A stretch of DNA of 64,000 nt from Pedobacter sp. D749. Its GTDB lineage: Bacteria; Bacteroidota; Bacteroidia; Sphingobacteriales; Sphingobacteriaceae. Below are positions 27,821-38,128 of the stretch, piece after piece. The DNA lies in NCBI RefSeq assembly GCF_019317285.1, contig NZ_CP079218.1, forward strand, positions 5,642,001-5,706,000. Direction: 5' to 3'. Below the pieces are notes generated by a model, which was not told the DNA's origin, did no database searches, and saw nothing but the letters and a program-made list of their open reading frames with translations. The stretch's first letter is position 1. The number at the start of each line of letters is the position of its first letter. Both the position numbers and the translations under genes were made by a program.

Positions 27821-30800
27821 ATGAAAAGAAATATACTTTTATATACATTACTTATTGTATGTATAATCTGTTGTACGAATGCCTATTCGCAAGAAAAAAA
27901 TATTATTGTAAATGGCAGGGTTCTGGATAAAGACACCAAACAGGGGGTGCCAGGCGTATCTGTTGTTCTGCAAAGCACCAATAAAGGCTTAACGCAAACC
28001 AATGGCGATGGAAGGTTTTCGGTTAACGTACCTGTTGGAGGAACACTTTTATTTAAATTTTTAGGGTACAATACCTCATCGGTTAAAATTACCAATCAAA
28101 CCAATATCACCGTAACCATTAGCGAAGATCGTAAAGATCTGAATGATGTTATTATTGTGGCTTACCAAAACAGGCCAAAAGAAACAACTGCCGGATCGGT
28201 AACGGTGCTTAACGCTAAGGATGTATCCGATATCCCGGTATCAAACATTGAAACCCTTTTACAGGGTAAAGTACCAGGGTTAAATATCCAGAACAATACC
28301 GGTGCCCCTGGTTTTAGGGGATCGGTACAGCTTCGTGGTTTATCGAGCTTAAGTATTTCGGGTAGTGGTAACGATTCATTTTTACAACCTACATCGCCAT
28401 TATATATTATTGATGGCGTGCCTTTAGATGCAGATAAGGCAGCAGAGTTTGGTTTTCAAACGCAAGGTCCCGGGGTGAGTCCACTTTCGCTAATCCCTCA
28501 GGAGGATATCGAAAATATCCAAATCCTGAAAGACGCGCAGGCCACTTCCATGTACGGCTCAAGAGGTGCTTATGGGGTAATCATCATCACCACAAAAAGA
28601 GGTAATTCTAAAGTGCCGCGTATTAAATATGTATCGAACTTTTTCGTTAATGCTCCGCCTAAATTACGCGAAACATTAGGCGGTAATTCAGAACGCCAAT
28701 TAAAAATTCAGCAAATTATTTTAAACGCAGAAACCATTAATCAAATCAGAGGAATTAGCAATACACCTTTTCTTGCCGATAGTTTAAATGCGTATTATAA
28801 TAACTCTACCGATTGGCAGGATGTATTTTATCAAACTACCTTTAACCAAAGTCATAACCTGGCTTTAGATGGTGGTGACCAAAAATTTAATTACAAAGCC
28901 AATATGGGCTATTATGCCGAAAAGGGTGTAATTAAAAACACGGGTTATAACCGTTACAATTTAAACATGAACATGGAGTTTAAGCCGAATGATAAATTTA
29001 GATTTTTCGGTTTTGTTAATGGTTCGGTAGGTAAGCAAAATAAAGGTAACGGTGCGGGTTTACTTCAATCGGGTGTGGCTTCAAACGGTCAGGCATCAAC
29101 ACTTTTGCCTCCTCCGTCTTTTTATCAGGCATCTGGCGGGGTGTTATCTGCTTTGCAGACGCTAAACGATAATAATTCCAGAAATTTGAGAGCTAATATA
29201 GATGCACGTTACGAATTTATCCCAGGTTTCGCAGGATCTTCTACTTTAAGTTATGATTATACCTCAGATACTGAAACTACATTTACGCCAGCTGCAGCCA
29301 ACGGATCATTTGCCAAGCTTTATGATTACAACGGCAGAAATTTCCAGTTATACAATAGAAATGCAATCACTTACGCCAAAACACTAGGTGAAAAGCATAA
29401 TTTCTTTATCAACACATTTAATGAAATTTATAAACAAGGCTCCCAATCATCAATTAGCCGGCAGGAAAGAATTCCAAACGATCAGCTTCAGGGACCAGTT
29501 GGGTTCGATGGTTATTACTCAAGAGGTGGCGGTGTTTTAAGTAGCTATAAAAATGCTACAATTGCCTCTTTCGCTGGATCGCTATCTTACGATTACGACA
29601 AAAAATACGTAGCTGAGTTCTCTTACCGTTTAGATGGTACCTCATCAAGTGGTTTGGAAAATCCATATTCCAAAAACTCTTCAATAGGTTTAAGATGGAA
29701 TTTCAACAAAGAAAACTGGTTAACCGATCAAAAATGGTTAGACTATGGTAGTTTAAGGTTAACGTGGGGCCAAAATATTGTGCCAACAGGTAATCTTCAG
29801 AGTATTTATGGTATTTATAACCTGAATGGAAATTACAACAATACGCAAACCATTGGGATCAATTACGATTTAATTCCAAATCCGGCTTTAAAGCCAACCA
29901 CTACAAGTCAGTATAACCTTGGTTTTGATATTGGTTTCTTAAACAGATTTTCGATCGTTGTGGATAGTTATTTTAAAAAGGTTGATAATTTATTGTTCGA
30001 TCGTGTTTTATCAAATACTACAGGCTTTAATAAACTATCGAGTAACGATTTGGGGATCGCCAACTATGGTACCGAGATTAGCTTAATTGTTAAAGCCGTT
30101 ACCAGCAAAGATTTTGACTTATCTTTTTCGATAAACGGTGCATATAACCGAGATGTGCTGTTAAAATTACCTGAAGAGTATAACGGGCAATATATCCGCT
30201 TTGATGGTTCCGGTTATCTGCAGCATAATGTTTTCCGCGTAGGCAGAAACACCCTGTCAAACTATTTAAGAATTAACCAGGGAGTTTACAAAACAGATGC
30301 GGACGTACCTGTAGATCCGGTTACCGGAAAAAGATACCAAACAAACAATACCTTCTTTTACGGAGGAGACCCGATCTTAAAAGATGTAAATGGCGATTAT
30401 ATTCTGGATGGCAGAGATTACGAAATTACCGGAAACTCACAGCCATTGATAACAGGTGGTTTATCGTTCACCATGAGGTATAAAAAATGGGGTCTAAATA
30501 TGTACGCCAGTTATACAGCCGATAGAACGATCTTAAATAATGCGCTTGCCGATCGTATTGCCATCATGAGAGATCCTTATGCACTAAATGCCGTAGTACC
30601 ATTAGGCGATTTAAATATCTGGCAGAGACCCGGCGATGTAGCCAAATATCCATATCCTTATGATTTTAGCCGTTATGGAAATATCCAGCCATTAAGAGCT
30701 GATCAGACCTTATGGCAGGAAACTGGTACGTATCTGAAAATTAACAACTTAACGCTTTCTTATATGTTCGATAAGAAGTTGATAAGCAGATTCGGACTGG

Positions 30801-30967
30801 CCAATTTAAGGATATTTGGTTCTACCAATAACCTGATTACATTTTCTAAGTATAGTGGCCCTAATCCAGAAAACGTAACCGCATTGGGTCGCGATATTTC
30901 TAACGGCTATCCTGTGCCACGTACCTATAACATTGGTTTAAACTTAGAACTTAATACAGGCAACTAA
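27821..30967 (+). CDS. SusC/RagA TonB-dependent transporter, second of two in the locus
   Basis: The ATG at 27821 (MKRNILLYTLL) is chosen because the frame's earlier opening codon is TTG. A signal peptide ends AYSQ. A carboxypeptidase-regulatory-like domain (NIIVNGRVLDKDTKQGVPGVSV to GYNTSSVKI, about 25-105) precedes the TonB-box-like DVIIVAY. The plug follows (LLQGKVPGLNIQ, LYIIDGVPLD, IQILKDAQATSMYGSRGAYGVI) and then the barrel ending NIGLNLEL. Unlike the first SusC of this locus it has the canonical N-terminal domain, so the two are not a recent tandem duplication. Confidence 0.94.
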   Translation: MKRNILLYTLLIVCIICCTNAYSQEKNIIVNGRVLDKDTKQGVPGVSVVLQSTNKGLTQTNGDGRFSVNVPVGGTLLFKFLGYNTSSVKITNQTNITVTISEDRKDLNDVIIVAYQNRPKETTAGSVTVLNAKDVSDIPVSNIETLLQGKVPGLNIQNNTGAPGFRGSVQLRGLSSLSISGSGNDSFLQPTSPLYIIDGVPLDADKAAEFGFQTQGPGVSPLSLIPQEDIENIQILKDAQATSMYGSRGAYGVIIITTKRGNSKVPRIKYVSNFFVNAPPKLRETLGGNSERQLKIQQIILNAETINQIRGISNTPFLADSLNAYYNNSTDWQDVFYQTTFNQSHNLALDGGDQKFNYKANMGYYAEKGVIKNTGYNRYNLNMNMEFKPNDKFRFFGFVNGSVGKQNKGNGAGLLQSGVASNGQASTLLPPPSFYQASGGVLSALQTLNDNNSRNLRANIDARYEFIPGFAGSSTLSYDYTSDTETTFTPAAANGSFAKLYDYNGRNFQLYNRNAITYAKTLGEKHNFFINTFNEIYKQGSQSSISRQERIPNDQLQGPVGFDGYYSRGGGVLSSYKNATIASFAGSLSYDYDKKYVAEFSYRLDGTSSSGLENPYSKNSSIGLRWNFNKENWLTDQKWLDYGSLRLTWGQNIVPTGNLQSIYGIYNLNGNYNNTQTIGINYDLIPNPALKPTTTSQYNLGFDIGFLNRFSIVVDSYFKKVDNLLFDRVLSNTTGFNKLSSNDLGIANYGTEISLIVKAVTSKDFDLSFSINGAYNRDVLLKLPEEYNGQYIRFDGSGYLQHNVFRVGRNTLSNYLRINQGVYKTDADVPVDPVTGKRYQTNNTFFYGGDPILKDVNGDYILDGRDYEITGNSQPLITGGLSFTMRYKKWGLNMYASYTADRTILNNALADRIAIMRDPYALNAVVPLGDLNIWQRPGDVAKYPYPYDFSRYGNIQPLRADQTLWQETGTYLKINNLTLSYMFDKKLISRFGLANLRIFGSTNNLITFSKYSGPNPENVTALGRDISNGYPVPRTYNIGLNLELNTGN

Positions 30968-30978
30968 AAATATTGATT

Positions 30979-32499
30979 ATGAAAAAAGTTATTATTTATA
31001 CTTTGGTTATTGCAGCATCTTTTTGCTTGCCTTCATGTAAAAAGTTTTTAAACGTACAGCCTTTAGATAAACTAACAGGGAACAACTTTTTCCAGACTAA
31101 AGAAGATGTTGTGGCCAATATTTACGATTTGTCGAGGATTGTTTTTAGCAAAATAAACGAAACACATTATGTTGGTGCGGTTGGAGAATACAGGTCAGGT
31201 GAGGTATTACACGAAAGCCAGTCTGATAATGCCGCCTCACGCGAATATGTGGAGTTCTTAGGTCGGAATGATTTATTAAACCTGATCAGAAGAGGGCAGC
31301 CCTGGGACTATTATAATTTTGACAGAATAACAGATTGGACTGGTTATTACAGGGCAATTCAAGGTGCCAATATTCTGATTGCGAAATTAGATGAAGGTGT
31401 TCCAGGTGTTTCTGAAACAGAAAAAGGTCAGTTTAAGGCTGAAGCCGCATTTATTCGGTCACTTTGTTACTTTACCATGGTGCGGTTATTTGGCGATGTG
31501 GTGTATTATACAGATGCATTTCATTCTACATCCTTACCCCGCGAAAATTTTGTATCCGTATTAAATAAATGTATTGCCGATTTAAATGGTTATAAAAATC
31601 AAATTCCATTTACCTATAGCGATCCTGCTTTAAAGGGCGTTCGGGCAAGTAGAGGCAGCATCATTGCCTTAATGATGGAGATGAATATGTGGAACGCAGG
31701 TTTCGACGGCGCTAACGCAAGAAAATATTATCAGGCTACTGCAGATCTGGGTAAAGAATTGGTTGCAAGTAATGCCTATCGATTATTGCCGATTTCAGAC
31801 TGGTCCACAGTGATCAAGGGCCGTTCGGATGAAAGTTTGTTCGAATTTTATCAAAGTATCAATTATGGAGATGCCGTACTGAATGTTGCACCAATTGCCG
31901 ATATGTTTTTGCATTACCCATACAAAAGACCCGAATATACCCACCGTGTAAGTTTTGCTTATTACAGGGGCGAATACATGCAGAAACTCTTTCAGGATGG
32001 GGGCGACAAAAGGATCACCACCTGGTTTAACGAAGATATTTTTGCAGACAATGGTAAGTTCATGTTATTAAAATATGCGAAGAACTCTTTCATTGTAGGT
32101 GAGGAAGATGCCAATCCGGATAATACCTTTATGATTTTTAGGTATGGTGGAGAACTCCTGCTGGCGGCAGAGGCGCTTGCAAATATAGAAGAAGATGCCG
32201 AAGCCATAAAACTGGTAAATATGGTAAGGAACCGTGCCGGTGCATCTCCATATACGTCTTCAAATGGAGATCTTAAAGAATTTATTTTTTACGAACGTTC
32301 AAGAGAACTTATCGGTGAAGGGCACCATTACTTCGATTTGGTTAGAACGAAGAGAATTTTAAATAGCCAGTATTCCTACAACGTGCTTACATCCGATAAA
32401 TTTAGTCGTGGTGCCTGGACCTGGCCAATTAACTCAGGTGCACTAAACAACAACCCATTCATGAAATTGAATGATTACTGGGTAAATGGTGGTAATTAA
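30979..32499 (+). CDS. SusD/RagB-family lipoprotein, partner of the second SusC
   Basis: The ATG at 30979 (MKKVIIYTLVIAASFCLPSC) gives a standard lipoprotein signal. SusD signatures are EAAFIRSLCYFTMVRLFGDVVYYTD and, near the end, EFIFYERSRELIGEGHHYFDLVRTKRI with AWTWPINSGALNNNP. The partner SusC ends 11 nt upstream. Like its companion it should form the surface lid of a second transporter, so this operon encodes two distinct import complexes. Confidence 0.93.
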   Translation: MKKVIIYTLVIAASFCLPSCKKFLNVQPLDKLTGNNFFQTKEDVVANIYDLSRIVFSKINETHYVGAVGEYRSGEVLHESQSDNAASREYVEFLGRNDLLNLIRRGQPWDYYNFDRITDWTGYYRAIQGANILIAKLDEGVPGVSETEKGQFKAEAAFIRSLCYFTMVRLFGDVVYYTDAFHSTSLPRENFVSVLNKCIADLNGYKNQIPFTYSDPALKGVRASRGSIIALMMEMNMWNAGFDGANARKYYQATADLGKELVASNAYRLLPISDWSTVIKGRSDESLFEFYQSINYGDAVLNVAPIADMFLHYPYKRPEYTHRVSFAYYRGEYMQKLFQDGGDKRITTWFNEDIFADNGKFMLLKYAKNSFIVGEEDANPDNTFMIFRYGGELLLAAEALANIEEDAEAIKLVNMVRNRAGASPYTSSNGDLKEFIFYERSRELIGEGHHYFDLVRTKRILNSQYSYNVLTSDKFSRGAWTWPINSGALNNNPFMKLNDYWVNGGN

Positions 32500-32518
32500 T
32501 TTTTATAATAAAAGATAT

Positions 32519-33259
32519 ATGAAAAAGCTAATTTTTGCTTGTGCTGCTGTACTGCTGATATTAAATGCTTGTAAACGTGATGAGTACTACCGCGATGGAG
32601 GTTTGGCTAACCCTAACTTTGAAGGCAATATGCTTCAATATTTGCAGGCTAAAAAAGTACCTTTTGATACCATAGCTCAAATTGTAAAACTGGCGGGTAT
32701 GGAAAGTGCCTTTTCTAATGAAGACTTTACTTTTTTTGCGCCCGATGATGAGGTAATTAAAAAAACAATCGGAACAGTTAAAACCGATGGATTAAATAAT
32801 TTTCTTTTTTATTCAGGAAAAGATACCGTTAAAACGCTGGATCAGATTAGTCCGGTAATCTGGAGGAGATATCTGCAACGCTACATGTTTAAGGGTGTGA
32901 ATAGGTTAAAGGACTATCAGCAAATCGATTTCGATGTTAAGAGTGTTTATCCGGGCGGTTTGTATTATTCTCTTGGTGGTAACATCTCAAATATCGGGGT
33001 AACCTATGGTACCGCAAACAATATCAAATATATCGGGTACCGCCAATTGAACTTAACTTATATCCCTGACGCTTCAAAACCTAATGACAATTGGTACATC
33101 AACAAGGTGGCATCATCTGATATAAAACCTACCAATGGCGTTGTACACACTTTGGCCTATAATGACATAAGAGGCGGCGCTTATTTTGGCTTTAACGAGA
33201 GTGATTTTTTTAGTGATGTGTATTATAGTGGGTTAATGCCTTCTGATTCTTCGAAATAA
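32519..33259 (+). CDS. Fasciclin-like surface lipoprotein
   Basis: The start at 32519 (MKKLIFACAAVLLILNAC) follows the SusD stop by 19 nt. After the lipidation Cys the protein reads NPNFEGNMLQYLQAKKVPFDTIAQIVKLAGMESAFSNEDFTFFAPDDEVI. This is a clear FAS1 opening: a helix, then the TFFAPDDEV strand. It ends with KPTNGVVHTLAYND, corresponding to the conserved 'NGvvHvid' FAS1 motif. At 247 residues it holds one FAS1 domain and, unlike the gene at 25550, no discoidin module. FAS1 domains mediate adhesion or binding. Confidence 0.78.
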   Translation: MKKLIFACAAVLLILNACKRDEYYRDGGLANPNFEGNMLQYLQAKKVPFDTIAQIVKLAGMESAFSNEDFTFFAPDDEVIKKTIGTVKTDGLNNFLFYSGKDTVKTLDQISPVIWRRYLQRYMFKGVNRLKDYQQIDFDVKSVYPGGLYYSLGGNISNIGVTYGTANNIKYIGYRQLNLTYIPDASKPNDNWYINKVASSDIKPTNGVVHTLAYNDIRGGAYFGFNESDFFSDVYYSGLMPSDSSK

Positions 33260-33293
33260 AATCACATCTGGTGTTACCTCAAGAAATTAAACG

Positions 33294-34913
33294 ATGAAAA
33301 AAATTAAATTAATATTCGCAATAATCACTTTGATTGCTTTTAGCTTTCAGGGATGTAAAAAAGCAGATGAAGTGATCCCTGATCCTTATGCTGATGCTAA
33401 ATCACCTTTAGGTGTTGCCATTTCCCAAACTGATGTACCTGTTCCTGCTGTTGGGATTGTAGGTACATCTGTAGTCATCAAAGCTTCAGGTTTTGATAAA
33501 TATAAAAATCAATTAACCTTTATGTTTAACGGTGAAAAGGCTGAGGTAGTTAGTGTAACGGCCACAGAAATTACAGTTAAAGTTCCCGAAACCGGAAGTA
33601 CGGGTGTAACATCAATCGCTATTGGCGACCAGTTATTTATTGGTCCAACCTTTACCGTAACGGGGCTGATTCAGATCGATCCTACTTTCAAAGCCATAGC
33701 AGGTACCAACGGGTTTGTCAGTCAGGTGTATGAAATGCTTGATGGAAGGAACGTTGTGGTTGGTAATTTTACAAATTTTGATAACAAAGGTGGGGTGGTT
33801 CCCATCAATAGGATCGCAAGAACATCATTAGATGGAGAATACGACCGTACTTTCCGTACAGGAAGAGGGTCCAATGGTGGCTTAGCCAGTATTGTAGAAA
33901 TTGGTAACCGTTTTATTATAGCAGGTGGCTTTTCAGGATTTAACCAACGGACTGAAAACATCAGCAACATTACCAGTTTGTTTACAAGCGGAGCAATTGA
34001 CACTGTAAAAATTCAGACAAGAAGAAAGCCAACAGTAACCGACACTGTTACACAAAAGTGGTTTCCGAAGTTTAACGGTGGTACAAATGGTTTTATTGAC
34101 CATGTATACGCCCACCAAGGAAAAATTTTAGCAACCGGCGATTTTAGGTTTTATGTAAAAAGAACTTACGATAAGTTTAATTACGATTTATCAAGGGATA
34201 CTGTAATATTGGACAGTACAGAAATCCGACAGATTTTACGCTTTAATTTAGATGGCAGTCTTGATAAAACATTCCGTTTTAACACTGCTACCAATAAAGG
34301 AAAAGAAAGTGCAAACGGACGTGCATATACTTACATGCATACCGAGGCAGAGAAGCTGGAAAAACTGGTTGTGTTTGGTAATTTTACCACTTTCGATGGT
34401 CAGCAAGCTAACCGCATTGTGAGGTTAAATGTTGATGGTAGCATCGACCCTACTTTTACACCAGGTACAGGTGCCGATAATGGCATATATTCTTGTACTT
34501 ATAATGTAACAACCAAAAAATATGTGATCACCGGAAGTTTTACACATTATAATGGTAAAGCAGCAGTAGGTGTTGCCGTTTTAAACGATAACGGAACTTT
34601 AGATGAATCATTCGCATCACTCTCCTTCGAAGGTGGGCAAGCTAATTTTGCCAAACAGCTTAATAATGGGTTAATAGTAGTAAGCGGGTATTTTATTAAA
34701 TACAATGGCATCACCAGAAATGGGTTTATGGTTTTAACCCCAACCGGAACATTGGCAAAAGGATATAATTCTACAGGCCCTTTTAATGGTAGCCTGTCTG
34801 ATGTAATCGAAACCAAATCGGCAGATGGTAAAAAAGCACTATTGCTAATCGGTGGTTTTAGTCGTTTTGATAATTTACCATTATACAACATTATTAGAGT
34901 AACTATCGAATAA
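33294..34913 (+). CDS. Lipoprotein with IPT/TIG-like domain and delta-60-type repeats (DUF5008-like)
   Basis: The 539-residue protein has a lipoprotein signal (FSFQGC). Residues of about 40-125 form an Ig-like IPT/TIG domain (VGIVGTSVVIKASGFDKYKNQLTFMFNGEKAEVVSVTATEITVKVP). Then come repeated units of the delta-60 type, in which phrases such as RIARTSLDGEYDRTFRTG, RFNLDGSLDKTFRFN and RLNVDGSIDPTFTPG alternate with VVGNFTNF, VFGNFTTF and ITGSFTHY. Four or more repeats suggest a beta-propeller-like fold. The combination matches proteins called DUF5008 in similar loci (from memory). It is predicted to be a surface binding protein; no enzyme motif is apparent. Confidence 0.7.
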   Translation: MKKIKLIFAIITLIAFSFQGCKKADEVIPDPYADAKSPLGVAISQTDVPVPAVGIVGTSVVIKASGFDKYKNQLTFMFNGEKAEVVSVTATEITVKVPETGSTGVTSIAIGDQLFIGPTFTVTGLIQIDPTFKAIAGTNGFVSQVYEMLDGRNVVVGNFTNFDNKGGVVPINRIARTSLDGEYDRTFRTGRGSNGGLASIVEIGNRFIIAGGFSGFNQRTENISNITSLFTSGAIDTVKIQTRRKPTVTDTVTQKWFPKFNGGTNGFIDHVYAHQGKILATGDFRFYVKRTYDKFNYDLSRDTVILDSTEIRQILRFNLDGSLDKTFRFNTATNKGKESANGRAYTYMHTEAEKLEKLVVFGNFTTFDGQQANRIVRLNVDGSIDPTFTPGTGADNGIYSCTYNVTTKKYVITGSFTHYNGKAAVGVAVLNDNGTLDESFASLSFEGGQANFAKQLNNGLIVVSGYFIKYNGITRNGFMVLTPTGTLAKGYNSTGPFNGSLSDVIETKSADGKKALLLIGGFSRFDNLPLYNIIRVTIE

Positions 34914-34943
34914 TAGATTAAGCTAACCAGGATATAAATTAAG

Positions 34944-36647
34944 ATGAGTATGATGAAAAAATATAAATTATTGATTGGCTTAATCGCAACAATAATTACC
35001 ACGGCCATATTTTCTTGTAATAAAGAATTCGAAAGAACAATTGGAGATAAGAATGCCAGCGACACAACAACTGTTAAATACGGAAACCGTAAGGTACTTT
35101 ATTTGGTTGTTGACGGAGCAAGGGGGCAATCGGTTTTAGATGCAAATACGCCAAATATCGATGCGATTTTGCCACACGCGATCTACACATGGGTAGGTTT
35201 AAGTGATGCTGAGGCAACCGGAAATGCAACCAATTGGGCAGACATGTTAACCGGCGTTAAAAAAGATAAACATAAAGTTACTACTGATGCATTAACGAAT
35301 AACAATCTGCAGAATTACCCAATTATCTTCAACAGGATTAAAGAGGCCAGTGCAAAATCGAAAATTGTTACCTATACCTCATCAGCGGTTTTTAAATCAT
35401 TAAATTCAGGAGCCGATGTGAGTAGCCTGGTGGCAGATGATGATGCGGTAAAAGCCGGATTGATCAGCAATTTAACTAGTGATACTGCAACGGTTGTTGT
35501 AGGCCATTTTACAGGGGTTAATGCAGCAGGTGCAGCATCCGGGTATGATGTTTCTTTTCCGGCCTATAAAGCAGCTATCGAAAAATTCGATACTTCTGTA
35601 GGTGAAATCCTCGCTGCATTAAAAAAACGTCCTGATTATAATAATGAGCAATGGCTGGTGGTTATTGCATCAAGTGCAGGTGGGCAATATACCTTGCCCT
35701 CAAATGCCGACGACCAAACTATTTTTAGCCAGCCAAAAGTAAATTCATTTGTCATTTATTATGCACCAACTTACAACAAACGAATTTTAACAAAGCCATT
35801 TACCGGTAACAGGTATTTAGGCAAAACAATCCGTTTTAAAGGGGAAGATGTGAGGGCGCAGGTTGATGCTGCTGACGCAGATATTTACAATATAGATGAC
35901 ACTACAAAAGTGACCATAGAACTTAAGGTTAAAAAGAACGAAGACAAATTTTTCTGGCCAAGTGTTTTAGGTAAACGTAACGAGTGGTCTGGCGGACACC
36001 CGAGTGTAGGCTGGGTAATTTATTTAGAAGAAGATTATTGGTATTTTGAGTGGCGGGGTACTAAAGATGCAGATTACCAACAATGTAGAGGGGGGAGTTT
36101 TGCCAAGGGGAAATGGACAAATTTAACAGCAAAAATAGAGGTGCGTAATGGACAAAGGTTTGTGCGTACCTATACCAATGGCAGCTTTAATAATGAGCTC
36201 GAAATTACAGGTTCAGGTTCGTTGGCAAATTCGAATCCTTTAAAACTGGGATTTTTAAACGGAAATGGACACGGGGTACCAGATGTATATGTAAGTGACA
36301 TCCGCTTTTTTAAATTTTCTGTTCCGGATGGAATGATCGGCAACTATGCCTGTCAAACTTCAATCGACCAAAGTCACCCATACTTCAATTTTCTGGTAGG
36401 GTATTGGCCAGCAACGGATGGGAATGGTAATATCATGGCAGATATAAGTTCTCAGGCGCATGATTTTAAATTTCAGGGAACCTATGCCTGGGAGAGTTTT
36501 AACGATTTAATTTGTCCTCCGGCACCCGAAACACTGGCCATATTTGTTCCTCAAACATCAGATATCCCTGCACAGATTATAAACTGGTTAAAGATTGCCA
36601 ATAAACAAACATGGGGGCTTGATGGCCGGGTTTGGTTAGATCAATAA
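34944..36647 (+). CDS. Lipoprotein with degenerate alkaline-phosphatase-like domain and LamG-like domain (DUF4983-like)
   Basis: The product is 567 residues with a lipoprotein signal (TAIFSC). Residues of about 48-290 have the alkaline-phosphatase/phosphodiesterase fold order: VLYLVVDGARG with Asp near 57, ANTPNIDAILPHAIYTW, a candidate nucleophile Thr in GNATNWADMLTGV, and VVIASSAGGQY. Active enzymes have (S/T)DHGG where this protein reads SSAGG, so two metal ligands are replaced. Residues of about 290-470 form a concanavalin/LamG-like domain (FFWPSVLGKRNEWSGG, GKWTNLTAKIEVRNGQRF). The C-terminal stretch corresponds to DUF4983 (from memory). It is probably a non-catalytic surface binder. Confidence 0.65.
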   Translation: MSMMKKYKLLIGLIATIITTAIFSCNKEFERTIGDKNASDTTTVKYGNRKVLYLVVDGARGQSVLDANTPNIDAILPHAIYTWVGLSDAEATGNATNWADMLTGVKKDKHKVTTDALTNNNLQNYPIIFNRIKEASAKSKIVTYTSSAVFKSLNSGADVSSLVADDDAVKAGLISNLTSDTATVVVGHFTGVNAAGAASGYDVSFPAYKAAIEKFDTSVGEILAALKKRPDYNNEQWLVVIASSAGGQYTLPSNADDQTIFSQPKVNSFVIYYAPTYNKRILTKPFTGNRYLGKTIRFKGEDVRAQVDAADADIYNIDDTTKVTIELKVKKNEDKFFWPSVLGKRNEWSGGHPSVGWVIYLEEDYWYFEWRGTKDADYQQCRGGSFAKGKWTNLTAKIEVRNGQRFVRTYTNGSFNNELEITGSGSLANSNPLKLGFLNGNGHGVPDVYVSDIRFFKFSVPDGMIGNYACQTSIDQSHPYFNFLVGYWPATDGNGNIMADISSQAHDFKFQGTYAWESFNDLICPPAPETLAIFVPQTSDIPAQIINWLKIANKQTWGLDGRVWLDQ

Positions 36648-36678
36648 CAGATTTGCTGATCATTTAAAATATCATAAA

Positions 36679-38115
36679 ATGAAAAAAATTATATATATCG
36701 CATTGATAAGTTTAGCCATCATTGGTGTTTATTCTTGTCGCAAATCACAAATAGATGATTTAAAATTGCCGGATCCCAATACCAGAAGTGTAACAGGAGA
36801 AGGGATTGTTGCAGGAAACGTTTCTATAGATAACGAATACATTAAAGTTCCTTTTAAAATTTCTTTAACAGGTGTTGCAGAAGAGGCTTTTCAGGTAGGT
36901 TTAACTTTAAATAACGATACCGTTACGCAGTTAATTAATAACGGAACCATTACAAATGCAATCCTGATGCCATCTGCAGGGGTGGAATATCCCAATGTGA
37001 TCAATGTGGTTTATGGCACCGATAACAGTGAAGGTGTTGCTATTGTTCGCCGGTCAGTATTGGAACGTAATTATGGTAAAAAAGTTGTTTTCGCGCTAAA
37101 GCTTTCAGCTCCCGGTAAAGGAAATAAGATTGCCGCCGGCAAATCTACCATCTTGGTTATTATTAATACTACCGATCTGCTAAAACCTACTGACCTCCAT
37201 TATTTAACTTTAAATGGAGGTGGTACCTATAATGTAGTGTACCAGGGCGATTACATTGTAGGCCCTGCCGGGGTAACAATTCCGCTTATTGTAAGTTTAG
37301 AAAACCAACCCTCAACAGCTTTCAATATTAAAATTAAAGAAAACATAGATACCATTGCTACTTTGGTTGGGCGGGGAACTTTACCTGCAGATGCAATACA
37401 CCTGGATGCTAAAGATTATAGTGTTGATACTTTGGTTCGGTTTGCTACAGGGGCTTCGAGTACAATCGTCAGACTTCAGATCCCATGGCCGGTTTTCGAC
37501 GCCAACATTGTTGCAAATAAAAAATTTGCATTCGCTTTCAGCATTAGTGAGGCTAGCAATCATGTAATTCACCCAACCAAGAGTAAATTAATAGTGATTG
37601 TAGATCCTAATGTAAATTTGGATAACAACTCTTACATCACCGGAAACGGTACTGGTTTAACAGCAAAATATTATACCAACACCCAATTAGACCCGGATGA
37701 TGGACGTGCGCCATTTGTAACCAGAGTTGATGAAACCATAAACTTTAGTGGTGATGGATGGCCAGACAATGTGAAAAATGCAGCTGGAACTCAATTAAGC
37801 AGGGATAACTTTGCCAGTAGATGGAAAGGCGAGTTTTTGGCACCAGTACGTGGTACTTATACTTTTTATCAAACCCGCTGGGATGATGGCTCAAGATTAT
37901 ATGTTAATGGTGTACCATTAGTAGACGATTATACCACCCAATGGGATAAAGATACACGTAAAGGCACCATATTTTTAGAACGCGGAAAACGGTATACCAT
38001 TGAAGCGCATCACCGTGAAAATGTAGGCGGGCAGCAGGCTTATCTTGAAATTGAAGTGCCGAATATTTTATCAAAAAGAGTAATACCAAAATCTCAATTG
38101 TTTCCAACGCCTTAA
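36679..38115 (+). CDS. Lipoprotein with two DUF1735-like domains and a PA14 domain
   Basis: The 478-residue product has a lipoprotein signal (IIGVYSC). Two Ig-like DUF1735 units follow at about 45-170 and 175-315. They share the phrases IKVPFKISLTGVAEEAFQVGLTLNNDTVTQLINNG and VTIPLIVSLENQPSTAFNIKIKENIDTIATLVGRG. Residues of about 325-475 form a PA14 domain (GLTAKYYTNTQLDP, WKGEFLAPVRGTYTFYQTRWDDGSRLYVNGVPLVDD, GKRYTIEAHHREN), a lectin-like fold with the Asp-Asp pair often used for calcium and glycan binding. It is a strong candidate for the glycan-contacting protein of this locus. Confidence 0.78.
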   Translation: MKKIIYIALISLAIIGVYSCRKSQIDDLKLPDPNTRSVTGEGIVAGNVSIDNEYIKVPFKISLTGVAEEAFQVGLTLNNDTVTQLINNGTITNAILMPSAGVEYPNVINVVYGTDNSEGVAIVRRSVLERNYGKKVVFALKLSAPGKGNKIAAGKSTILVIINTTDLLKPTDLHYLTLNGGGTYNVVYQGDYIVGPAGVTIPLIVSLENQPSTAFNIKIKENIDTIATLVGRGTLPADAIHLDAKDYSVDTLVRFATGASSTIVRLQIPWPVFDANIVANKKFAFAFSISEASNHVIHPTKSKLIVIVDPNVNLDNNSYITGNGTGLTAKYYTNTQLDPDDGRAPFVTRVDETINFSGDGWPDNVKNAAGTQLSRDNFASRWKGEFLAPVRGTYTFYQTRWDDGSRLYVNGVPLVDDYTTQWDKDTRKGTIFLERGKRYTIEAHHRENVGGQQAYLEIEVPNILSKRVIPKSQLFPTP

Positions 38116-38128
38116 ATATTAATAAGAT

